In this document: one piece after another, positions 18,926-26,944 of the stretch
Layout: every line of letters begins with the position of its first letter
How positions within the stretch are numbered: position 1 is the stretch's first letter
From: JASGCP01 sp965263285
Lineage (GTDB): Bacteria; Bacteroidota; Bacteroidia; Chitinophagales; Chitinophagaceae
Direction: 5' to 3'
Length of the DNA: 64,000 nt
NCBI GenBank assembly: GCA_965263285.1
Contig: CBDHHD010000016.1
Coordinates: 682,001-746,000, forward strand
Made by a program: the position numbers and the translations under genes
The notes under the pieces: model-generated
What the model saw: only the letters and a program-made list of their open reading frames with translations
Told to the model about the DNA's origin: nothing
The model's database searches: none

Positions 18926-19579
18926 TTATCCTGGTATTCTTGTAATATATCGTTCAAGTTCTTTAACTTGGTCAAGCACTTCTTTTGTTTTTGGTTTACA
19001 AGCTTTTGTTTTTCTAAAATATTCTTTTGCGGCTCTAAATTCTCTCTTCTGCATAAAAATCTGACACATACCAAGATAAGCTACTGCTTCACTTTCTTTA
19101 TCTGGCAGGCCTGATCGAATGGCAGTGCGAAGGTAACTTTCAGCCTGTTTCATATCCCCCTTTTGCATAGAAATCATTGCCAATTGTAATTTATTAGCTC
19201 CCTCTCCTTCTGCCATAGGAGAGCCTAGATCACTACTTTTTTTAAGATGCTTTTCGGCTGTTGTAAAGTCTTGTTGCGTCATTGCGATATTGCCTTTTAA
19301 AGTAAAATAAGTAGATCGAATAGGCTTAATAAGTAATTGAGGTAACCAAATAGAATCCATTATTTTTTTTACTCCTTCCATATCACCCTTTTCTAAATCT
19401 TCTTGTACTAATCGAAGAGGACCGATAAGAAAATGACTCAACAATCCAATAAAAGCAATAAAATACAACGGGAACACAGGCCAAAAACCCGATACAGTCA
19501 AATTAAGTCCTAAAGCAATAAGTAAGCCAATGATACTTAAATAAAACCGATAACGAATTAAAAGCAAATAAAATTTCAT
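18926..19579 (-). CDS. TPR-repeat membrane protein
   Basis: The 217-aa protein starts with two hydrophobic segments at about residues 6-26 and 32-52. A region of tetratricopeptide-type helices follows, with GNIAMTQQDFTTAEKHLKKS, MQKGDMKQAESYLRTAI and MQKREFRAAKEYFRK. It is probably anchored in the inner membrane with a cytoplasmic TPR domain that binds protein partners. It lies 13 bases after dxs in the same direction, so cotranscription is likely. No specific function is recognised. Confidence 0.8.
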   Translation of the reverse strand: MKFYLLLIRYRFYLSIIGLLIALGLNLTVSGFWPVFPLYFIAFIGLLSHFLIGPLRLVQEDLEKGDMEGVKKIMDSIWLPQLLIKPIRSTYFTLKGNIAMTQQDFTTAEKHLKKSSDLGSPMAEGEGANKLQLAMISMQKGDMKQAESYLRTAIRSGLPDKESEAVAYLGMCQIFMQKREFRAAKEYFRKTKACKPKTKEVLDQVKELERYITRIPG

Positions 19580-19592
19580 ATAATAATATAAA

Positions 19593-21515
19593 TTAAGAAT
19601 TATAATTAACCTCTTGGTATTTTAGCATCGCATCATGTACACATTTCTCAATACTATCTTTATCAAATCCACATTCCTTTTGTAACTGTGTAATGTTTCC
19701 ATGCTCTACAACTATATCAGGTATTCCTAAACGAATTACTTCGATATGATAATGATTATCGGCTATAAATTCTAATACAGCCGAACCCATTCCACCTTGA
19801 AGAGCGCCATCTTCTACTGTAATAATACATTTAAAGTGACAACATATTTCCCGTAGTAAATCTTCATCTAGTGGCTTTATAAATCGTAAGTCATAGTGAG
19901 CGGGTGCAATAGGCAATGATTGTATAGCTACTTGCACTTGATTGCCAATATGACCAATGCTAATAATAGCTACGTCTTGCCCTTTTGAAACACATCTCCC
20001 CTTGCCGATACGAACTTTTTTAAAAGGTTTTTGCCATTTGTCCAGCATAACACCTTCTCCGCGAGGATATCTAATAGCAAACGGATGATTGTTTTCTTTT
20101 AACTGAGCAGTGTACATTAAGTTCCTCAGCTCCTCTTCATTCATCGGTGCCGATACAATCATATTAGGCACACATCTTAAATAAGCCATATCATAAATGC
20201 CATGGTGCGTTGGTCCGTCTTCTCCTACAATACCTGCTCGATCAATACAAAAAATAACCGGCAAATCTTGAATGGCTATGTCATGGATAAGTTGATCGTA
20301 TCCCCTTTGTAAGAAAGTAGAATAGATAGCACAAAATACTTTTAATCCCTGTGTGGCTAAGCCTGCGCTTAGCGTTACCGCATGTTGCTCGCAAATGCCT
20401 ACATCCAAAGCACGATGAGGCATTTCTTCCATCATATATTTTAAAGAGCTCCCTGATGGCATAGCAGGTGTAATAGCCATAATATCACTATTCACTCTTG
20501 CTAATTCTAATACTGTATATCCAAACACATCTTGATATTTTATTGACTTAGGTGTACTTGATTGGGTTTTGTAAATCTCCCCTGTAAGCTTATCAAATAA
20601 ACCAGGAGCATGCCATTTTGTTTGTTCTTTTTCTGCCAATGCAAAACCCTTCCCTTTTACTGTAATCACATGCAATAACTTAGGACCGCTAATAGTAGAT
20701 AAGGATTTTAATGTGTCTGCTAAATCTTGCACATTATGTCCATCTACAGGGCCAAAATATCTAAAGTTTAATGCCTCAAATAGATTACTACTTTTATGAA
20801 TCAAACCCTTAATACTTGTTTGCATTTTAGCAAACATCTCTCTTGTAAAGTTACCACCTATGGGCAACTTACCTAATAGTTGCCAAATATCATCTCTTAA
20901 CTTATTATAAGGTTGAGACATAGTAATTTGCATAAGATAATTTTTTAAAGCACCTACATTAGGATCAATGCTCATATTATTATCATTGAGTATTACTAAT
21001 AAATTAGTATCTGAAATACCTGCGTGATTCATTGCTTCAAAAGCCATTCCTCCTGTAAGCCCCCCATCACCTATTACTGCAATAGAATGCCTATTTTCTT
21101 TTTTATACTTAGCGGCCAACGCCATTCCTAAACAACTTGAAATAGAAGTAGAAGAATGACCCACTCCAAAAGCATCAAATTCACTCTCTGACCTTTTAGG
21201 GAAACCGCTAATGCCTTTATAAATGCGATTGGTAACAAATTCATCTCGTCTTCCTGTAAGAATTTTATGGCCATAAGCCTGATGCCCTACATCCCATACT
21301 ATATGATCATAAGGTGCGTTAAATACATAATGCAAGGCAACTGTTAATTCCACTACTCCTAAAGAAGCACCAAAATGTCCCCCATATTTACTTACTATAT
21401 CAATAATATATTGCCTAAGCTCATCACTTAATATATTTAATTGACTCTTAGGTAATTTTTTTAAGTCATTAGGGGAATTAATATTTTTTAATAACTCTCC
21501 AGGAACAATATCCAT
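19593..21515 (-). CDS. dxs: 1-deoxy-D-xylulose-5-phosphate synthase
   Basis: Dxs condenses pyruvate and glyceraldehyde 3-phosphate with TPP in the first step of the MEP isoprenoid pathway. It is 640 aa long. The TPP motif is GDGGLTGGMAFEAMNHAG with NDNNMSI, followed by HVITVKGKGF, the transketolase central region (PTHHGIYDMAYLR) and the C-terminal domain (EDGALQGGMGSAV). The catalytic histidines in VGHQAYGHK and GVGHSSTSIS are present. The pathway would supply prenyl groups for menaquinone, consistent with mqnE in this window. Confidence 0.97.
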   Translation of the reverse strand: MDIVPGELLKNINSPNDLKKLPKSQLNILSDELRQYIIDIVSKYGGHFGASLGVVELTVALHYVFNAPYDHIVWDVGHQAYGHKILTGRRDEFVTNRIYKGISGFPKRSESEFDAFGVGHSSTSISSCLGMALAAKYKKENRHSIAVIGDGGLTGGMAFEAMNHAGISDTNLLVILNDNNMSIDPNVGALKNYLMQITMSQPYNKLRDDIWQLLGKLPIGGNFTREMFAKMQTSIKGLIHKSSNLFEALNFRYFGPVDGHNVQDLADTLKSLSTISGPKLLHVITVKGKGFALAEKEQTKWHAPGLFDKLTGEIYKTQSSTPKSIKYQDVFGYTVLELARVNSDIMAITPAMPSGSSLKYMMEEMPHRALDVGICEQHAVTLSAGLATQGLKVFCAIYSTFLQRGYDQLIHDIAIQDLPVIFCIDRAGIVGEDGPTHHGIYDMAYLRCVPNMIVSAPMNEEELRNLMYTAQLKENNHPFAIRYPRGEGVMLDKWQKPFKKVRIGKGRCVSKGQDVAIISIGHIGNQVQVAIQSLPIAPAHYDLRFIKPLDEDLLREICCHFKCIITVEDGALQGGMGSAVLEFIADNHYHIEVIRLGIPDIVVEHGNITQLQKECGFDKDSIEKCVHDAMLKYQEVNYNS

Positions 21516-21538
21516 AAGTATAAATAAATTTCTATAAG

Positions 21539-21570
21539 CAAAGATACAAATTACATTATAATGTTTTCAA
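21539..21570 (-). promoter_or_regulatory. Probable promoter of dxs
   Basis: On the minus strand TATCTTTG (21546-21539) lies 23 bases before the ATG. A TTG at 21570-21568 sits 21 bases further upstream, close to the expected -33 spacing. Confidence 0.5.
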
Positions 21571-21693
21571 GTAATTACATAAAAACCTATCATCCTTTTC
21601 AAAAGATAGTAAACCGTATCCTTTCATCTCTCCTATTCATTTTGAGAAAGCAACATGGTGAAACATAATATTTAATAAATAGAGGGATAATAG

Positions 21694-22131
21694 GCTACAT
21701 CTTTTTTTGAGGTACTGGGGGGGTATTTGTGTTTTTTGTAATTACTCAGGTATAAGTTCATCATTTATTTTTTATATCCTTTTCTTTCTTTTGTCTTGAT
21801 ACAAAAGAAAGAAACAAAGAAAAAGTCAAGCCTGCAGATAAAGAGCTACAAAACTACGGCTCGCTACGCTAGCGAGAATGAAGGGGAGGCGATTAGGTAT
21901 GAATCGTTATGATGAGCTTATCCATAAGTATCTTTTATGTACATACTTTATGCTCATCATAACGATTCATATATAAAAATTCCCGCCTCCACATTCTCGC
22001 TGGTCGCTTCTCTCACCTCGTTTTGTAAAGCTATTTATCTGAGGGCAGTCCTCATCAGATATTCCTATTATTTCCATGTTTATATGTATGTAATAATCCA
22101 TGCTTCCAGCACCTCAAAAAAAGCCGTAGCC
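21694..22131 (+). repeat. Dispersed foldback repeat, copy F (left boundary of the duplication)
   Basis: Near-complete forward copy from GGCTACATCTTTTTTTG to GCCGTAGCC. Private variants in its right half include GGAGGCGATTAGGTATG, TTCCCGCCTCC, CTTCTCTCACC and GTAAAGCTATTT. The same variants appear in the right half of copy G at 31.9-32.2 kb. This identifies copy F as the left parental repeat of the tandem duplication. Confidence 0.92.
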
Positions 22132-22255
22132 GGATAATAGACAAATAAAATATAAAATTTATACTTATATATACTCATTTTTAATAATATATTAAAATGT
22201 AAAATATTGATTATTAATTATTTACAACATATATAAAAAATAAATATAGAATATA

Positions 22256-24496
22256 TTAACCCAACTTGGTAAAAAAGTAGGAAAAAAGCAGTAAAAACGG
22301 CTGTTTTTTAGGGGGTGTCAATTTTATAAAGTATTGATTTTGAATATTTTGAAAAACAAAAAAGTGCGAAAAACCGAATTTGTAGTCCCTAAAATAAGTT
22401 AATCTTTTGTTAATATTTTAAAAAATATTGTTTTTCTCATTTTGAGCCTTTATTTTTGCACTATGTATTTAAAAGAACAAAAGATTAAGGATAAATTCGG
22501 CAATACGGTTATTTATTACAAATTAGTAAGTAGCTATCGAGCAGGGAATAAGATTCAACACGAGACGCTTTGTTCACTAGGCAAATTAGAGCAATTAACA
22601 ACAGCTCAGGCAAGAAAGCAATTAGTGACGCGTATGGAAAGTCTATTACAGCAACAAGATACATTATTTCCTGACTTTATTGATCCGGTTATTGAGAAGA
22701 TGGCTTTTGATATGGCAGAGAAGGTTAGATCACATCAATTAAAACAAAAGCAAAAAAGAGAGGAAGAGAGGGATAGCAAAACAAATATCCATACAAGTGC
22801 AGACATAAATGAGGGTGTTGATACTTTAATAGACAGTACTTCGTTAGAGCATGAGCAAGCCAAAGAGATAGGGATAGAATGGCTTTGCAGACAAGCTTTA
22901 GATGAGCTTCAGGTATCTAAAAAATTAACTGAATTAGGATGGACTGACAAACAGATTGATATAGCCTTGCTGCATCTTATTGCAAAGGCTGCTTTTCCCT
23001 GCTCTGAACATAAAATGGAAAGCTGGCTGTCAATCAACAGTGGTGCAAAGGAATTGTTTACTCACTTGCCTAATAAAATAACCCGTCACCATCTTTATGA
23101 TAACGCCCTTAAATTATTCAAAATAAAATCTGAATTGGAGCAGCATTTATCTCTGAGAACAAATCACCTGTTTAGCTTACAGGACAAAATTATTTTATAT
23201 GATTTGACGAATAGTTATTTTGAGGGCAGAAAGGAAGGCAGTAGCCTGGCACAGTTTGGGAGAAGTAAAGAAAAAAGAAGAGATTGCAAACTGGCTACTT
23301 TAGCATTAGTGGTAAATGCGGAAGGTTTTTTAAAGTACTCTCAAATTTATGAAGGCAATATTGCGGAGTGTAATACATTAGAAGCCACTTTAGAATCTTT
23401 GTCTTCATTTATTGCACCTGCAATTAAAAAGCCAATTGTTGTGATGGACGCAGCATTTGCCACACAAGAAAATTTGACACTCGTAAGAAACAAAGGATAT
23501 GATTATTTGTGTGTAAACCGTTATTTGTTAAAAAACTATACGACAAATAATAAAGAAAAGAAATGGGTAACAGATAACAGGGGTAATAAAATAGAGCTTT
23601 CATTTGCTTATGTTGATAATGATGCTGATACTTATTTGAAAGTACACAGTGAGGAAAAAGAAAAGAAAGAAGATGCCATGTTTAAACAATATTGTACTCG
23701 ATTAGAAAAAGAATTAAATGCTTTGATAAGTTCATTGGAAAAACCTAAGACAACCAAAGATATAAAAAAGATTTTGATTCGTTTAGGACGCATACGGGAA
23801 AGAAACAAACAAGTATACAGTGAATACGAGGTTTCAGTAGAAGAAAACAAAGAAAATGAAAGTAATAAAGAGGATGAGAATACAGAGGAAGGTAATACTA
23901 CACAAAAAGCAACGAAAAGAAAAAAACAGAAAAGAAAAAGCGACACGGTAAAAAGAATAACCTGGAAAAGAAAAGAGCATACAAAAACAGAGGGTATTTA
24001 TTTTTTAAGAACATCTATTCCTCCCGTTGAATTAATTAAAGAAGAAGGGATGTGGGATATTTATAATACGATTAGAGAGGTTGAGTCTTCCTTTCGCATT
24101 CTTAAAACAGATTTGTCTTTACGACCTGTTTACCATATTCACGATAACAGTTGCAAAGCTCATTTATTTTTAGGTGTATTGGCGTACACCATTGTATCTA
24201 CTATTAGATATAAACTTAAACAACATGGTATCCAACACGATTGGAAAAACATTGTCAGAATAATGAATACACAAAAAATCATCACTTCTGTCGCACAAAA
24301 TGCAAATAAAAAAACAGTCATTATTCGGCAATGTACAAGACCAATAGCAGAGGCACAAGCCATCTATTCCGCCACCAAATACAAACCTGCCCCCTATTAC
24401 ACAAGACGAAGATATAGTCCCTAAAAAACGAGTTGCAATCACGCAAACACTTTGCTGTCAATCATTTGCGCAATGTCGTTTACCAAGTTGGGTTAA
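22256..24496. mobile_element. Complete IS1634-like insertion sequence with TTAA target duplication
   Basis: The element runs from 22260 to 24492 (2233 bp). It has 14-bp perfect terminal inverted repeats, CCCAACTTGGTAAA at the left and TTTACCAAGTTGGG at the right. It is flanked by direct TTAA copies at 22256-22259 and 24493-24496. The matching position in duplicate unit 2, near 32329, has a single TTAA and no insertion. This proves the exact ends and shows that this unit was filled while the other stayed empty. It carries one transposase gene. Confidence 0.95.
22463..24424 (+). CDS. IS1634-family (IS4 superfamily) transposase
   Basis: The protein is 653 aa from the ATG at 22463 (MYLKEQKIKDKFGN). 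The DDE core has the first Asp in LYDLTNSYFEG, the second in VVMDAAFATQENL, and the Glu in the helix YNTIREVESSFRILKTD, as in IS4-type enzymes with a Y-R-K-E region. A lysine/glutamate-rich stretch at about residues 450-510 is an insertion-domain loop. It is intact and lies inside the inverted repeats, so the element may be active. An in-frame TTG at 22442 would add seven residues and is less likely. Confidence 0.93.
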   Translation: MYLKEQKIKDKFGNTVIYYKLVSSYRAGNKIQHETLCSLGKLEQLTTAQARKQLVTRMESLLQQQDTLFPDFIDPVIEKMAFDMAEKVRSHQLKQKQKREEERDSKTNIHTSADINEGVDTLIDSTSLEHEQAKEIGIEWLCRQALDELQVSKKLTELGWTDKQIDIALLHLIAKAAFPCSEHKMESWLSINSGAKELFTHLPNKITRHHLYDNALKLFKIKSELEQHLSLRTNHLFSLQDKIILYDLTNSYFEGRKEGSSLAQFGRSKEKRRDCKLATLALVVNAEGFLKYSQIYEGNIAECNTLEATLESLSSFIAPAIKKPIVVMDAAFATQENLTLVRNKGYDYLCVNRYLLKNYTTNNKEKKWVTDNRGNKIELSFAYVDNDADTYLKVHSEEKEKKEDAMFKQYCTRLEKELNALISSLEKPKTTKDIKKILIRLGRIRERNKQVYSEYEVSVEENKENESNKEDENTEEGNTTQKATKRKKQKRKSDTVKRITWKRKEHTKTEGIYFLRTSIPPVELIKEEGMWDIYNTIREVESSFRILKTDLSLRPVYHIHDNSCKAHLFLGVLAYTIVSTIRYKLKQHGIQHDWKNIVRIMNTQKIITSVAQNANKKTVIIRQCTRPIAEAQAIYSATKYKPAPYYTRRRYSP

Positions 24497-24550
24497 TTTT
24501 TTATTAATTTTGTATCAACGATTGTCTTTATTTCGTTTGCAGTATGAAAC

Positions 24551-24582
24551 AAAAAGAGAGTTAATATAGCTCTCTTTTTTTT
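24551..24582. terminator. Terminator at the end of RiPP locus copy 1
   Basis: AGAGAG, a 9-base loop and CTCTCT are flanked by A-runs and T-runs on both sides, so it could work in both directions. It lies about 30 bases past the stop of the SPASM gene. Confidence 0.65.
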
Positions 24583-24608
24583 ATATAACATCATACAATA
24601 ATTTAAGT

Positions 24609-25652
24609 TTATATTGCACCTTTCTCCCATTGGCCCGTATAAGGGTCATATAAACATTTTGCTGGTTTACTATATACATTGCCTTCATCTATTGTATAAG
24701 CTCGGCAGTCAGAACAAATATATCTATACTCGCAATCTTTACAAATATGAATATCATCTTTTTTTATATGCCATTTAGCTATAAATGATGGCAACGATAC
24801 CACTTCTTTTAAAGCTGTGTTTGATATATGCCCATATTTTTCTTTCATACTTGGGCAGTTACAAATATAACCATCTGCATCAATAGATAGTTTTTGATTT
24901 AAGCAACCATTGCGATGTGTTAATTCTGAAAAATATTGTACGCCTTTCATTTGCAAAGTAACTTCTTGAATAACACCACAATGCTGTTCAGATAATAAAG
25001 GATCAGTTAAAAAATATAACTTCCGTCCATTTGTTTCATATACTCTATCAAAAGGTGCATTATACACATATATATTACCCACCCATAGATAATTTTTGTG
25101 TAGATATGTCCAACTATGTATATCTATGCTATCTTTATACTGCGTTAATATATCAATATTTCTAAAGGAATACACTTCCGCTTCACAACAAGAAAAGATA
25201 GCTTGTATATAACTTACATCTATTGGCTTGTATATTCTCAATTGAATAAAAAGACATCTTAGCTCTTTTAATTGCTTAAAGATAGATAGATAATCCTGTG
25301 GCTTTTCTTTTTCATCAATAATGGCATTAGTAATCAAAAAAGGGCTATCCCATTGAAGATCTATTTCTGGGAATAGAGAAATATCATCTACAAAAGTACC
25401 CAATTCTTTTTCTAACATATAGTTTATAAAATCCATAAATACATTTATAGAATCAGCATCAATCATCTGTAATAGATCACCAAAGCGATATTCTCTCATT
25501 ATATCTGCTATAGAAACAAAAGACAATGGTATAAAATGATATTCGTTTCTATTCAAATCATATACCATGGCTCTTGTTGCTCCCTTAACTATCTTACAAC
25601 AAGCAAAAATATAAAAGTATTTCTCAGCGTAGTATGTCGTATATGTATTCAT
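24609..25652 (-). CDS. gwsS: SPASM peptide maturase of a GRASP-with-SPASM system, copy 1 (intact)
   Basis: The 347-aa protein ends in a clear SPASM domain. Cysteines lie at about 250, 264, 266, 304, 307, 313, 316 and 333, within NGCLNQKLSIDADGYICNC and ICKDCEYRYICSDCRAY. SPASM domains bind auxiliary Fe-S clusters and act in peptide maturation. No CxxxCxxC radical-SAM motif is visible in the N-terminal two thirds, so the radical-SAM function is absent or much altered. As I recall, that is also true of this family, which pairs with an ATP-grasp ligase. The start overlaps the preceding 93-aa gene by 29 bases. The role is probably binding or modifying the precursor peptides encoded upstream. Confidence 0.9.
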   Translation of the reverse strand: MNTYTTYYAEKYFYIFACCKIVKGATRAMVYDLNRNEYHFIPLSFVSIADIMREYRFGDLLQMIDADSINVFMDFINYMLEKELGTFVDDISLFPEIDLQWDSPFLITNAIIDEKEKPQDYLSIFKQLKELRCLFIQLRIYKPIDVSYIQAIFSCCEAEVYSFRNIDILTQYKDSIDIHSWTYLHKNYLWVGNIYVYNAPFDRVYETNGRKLYFLTDPLLSEQHCGVIQEVTLQMKGVQYFSELTHRNGCLNQKLSIDADGYICNCPSMKEKYGHISNTALKEVVSLPSFIAKWHIKKDDIHICKDCEYRYICSDCRAYTIDEGNVYSKPAKCLYDPYTGQWEKGAI

Positions 25653-25905
25653 AAAAAGATGAAGTTTTTATTTTATTTAGCTTATCCATATCAATTATTT
25701 TAGATATTTGATGGGGGGCATATATATGATAGTACAACTCGGCTTGTATATATTTTTTACTTTCATCTCTTTCTGGAAATACAGGTTCTTTTATATCTTC
25801 CCCTGCTTCATACTCGCTTACTTCTTCTATAAAATAATAGTACAGCGGAAGTTGCTGCATGGTAGGAGAAATAGGAAGATATTTAATAGATTTTTCTACA
25901 CACAT
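25624..25905 (-). CDS. 93-aa protein of the GRASP-with-SPASM operon, copy 1
   Basis: This small acidic protein lies between the ATP-grasp gene (45-base gap) and the SPASM gene (29-base overlap). It contains SIKYLPISPTMQQLPLYYYF followed by a Glu-rich stretch. No domain, signal peptide or membrane segment is recognised. Its position and its exact conservation in copy 2 indicate a real gene that works with the two maturation proteins, for example as a precursor-binding partner, but that role is inference. Confidence 0.65.
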   Translation of the reverse strand: MCVEKSIKYLPISPTMQQLPLYYYFIEEVSEYEAGEDIKEPVFPERDESKKYIQAELYYHIYAPHQISKIIDMDKLNKIKTSSFYEYIYDILR

Positions 25906-25950
25906 ACAAATAAGTTTTAGTTAAAAAATATTATTACAAAATCATTTTTA

Positions 25951-26922
25951 TTATGATGAGAGATAGGTTGCTATTTTTTTCTCTAAATAGTAATTACACG
26001 GGTAGGAAGTCATACCAAATTGACCTACAGGATTTACCTCAAGAAACACATATTCTTTTTTATTGGTATAAATCATATCAATAGATCCTGTGTTTAAACT
26101 TAAATCATTCATAAGCAACCGCAAGTTGTTTTCTATTGCTTTAGGAAGCATATAAGGAACAGATCTATTGGGCTGTTTATAATTATACTTTCTAAAATCA
26201 ACTTGCGTTTGTTTATCATTTTGAGAAAAGATAGCCATTGGATAAAATATATCTTCTAAGAAAAATATTCTTAACTCAAATACTTTATCTATCTTTTCTT
26301 GAAGCAACGAAGGGGCAAAAAAATCAGGCAAAGGAGCAAGTGTTTCACTGTTAATCTCCGTAGTATAGCTAATATAATGTTTGCCCTTTGCTATCTTATT
26401 TGACATAAATAATTCATCAATCGCTTTGGTAATAAAAGGCGTCTTTCTTTCTTCCAACAAAGACTCCATTTGTTTTTTTTGTGTAACAATACAACTATAA
26501 GGCACTTGTATATTGCGTTGCTTTGCTTTTTCTAACACACATAATTTATTGATATCGCAAGTATCTTTAGCAGAAAGATATTTAATTGACTTAAGATGAT
26601 AAAACAAAACAGACAAAAACTTATCAAATTCTATTTTAGTGTTGTAAGTTATATGAGTAACATCATCTTTTATAAGATGATTAGAAAAACCAAAATGGGT
26701 ATAACTTAAATCATATCTCCTATACCAAATAGCTTTACACTTCAATAGATTATATTCTTTACCATCAATAAGGAATACCAATTCTTTCTTTTCAATATAG
26801 TGATATAAGAATTGAAATTGCATTTTATCATGAATAAAAAGATAAGGTTCGTTCATGGCATCTAACCAATCCTTTATATGATAAGTAGACACATCATTAT
26901 CCGTACTAATAATTAATATCAT
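25951..26922 (-). CDS. gwsG: ATP-grasp peptide maturase (graspetide-type ligase), copy 1
   Basis: The 323-aa protein begins MILIISTDNDVSTYHIKDWL at the ATG at 26922; longer in-frame starts run into the upstream gene. The C-terminal ATP-grasp domain shows ELRIFFL, QVDFRKYNY, PNRSVPYMLP, LNTGSIDMIY and FLEVNPVGQFGMTS with the Mg-binding Glu and Asn. This pattern is specific for the GRASP-with-SPASM ligase. Enzymes of this fold form ester or amide links between acidic side chains and Thr, Ser or Lys of a precursor peptide. It follows the hydrolase-like gene by 22 bases. Confidence 0.94.
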   Translation of the reverse strand: MILIISTDNDVSTYHIKDWLDAMNEPYLFIHDKMQFQFLYHYIEKKELVFLIDGKEYNLLKCKAIWYRRYDLSYTHFGFSNHLIKDDVTHITYNTKIEFDKFLSVLFYHLKSIKYLSAKDTCDINKLCVLEKAKQRNIQVPYSCIVTQKKQMESLLEERKTPFITKAIDELFMSNKIAKGKHYISYTTEINSETLAPLPDFFAPSLLQEKIDKVFELRIFFLEDIFYPMAIFSQNDKQTQVDFRKYNYKQPNRSVPYMLPKAIENNLRLLMNDLSLNTGSIDMIYTNKKEYVFLEVNPVGQFGMTSYPCNYYLEKKIATYLSS

Positions 26923-26944
26923 AATGCTAATTTTTATTATTTGA

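Noticed and set aside
21937..22137. Conserved 66-70 codon open frame beginning MYILYAHHNDSYIK, found in at least five places
   Set aside because: It lies wholly inside the dispersed repeat in every case and follows its inverted structure. Frame and end vary among copies, so it is a by-product of the repeat and not a gene.
23632..23946. Minus-strand open frames of 67-104 codons inside the IS transposase
   Set aside because: They are antisense shadows of the Lys/Glu-rich part and of the C-terminus of the transposase and have no start context.
25708..25920. Plus-strand open frame of 70 codons opposite the 93-aa gene (and its copy at 33541-33753)
   Set aside because: It is a complementary-strand shadow of the 93-aa gene and has the hydrophobic bias expected of antisense to an acidic protein.
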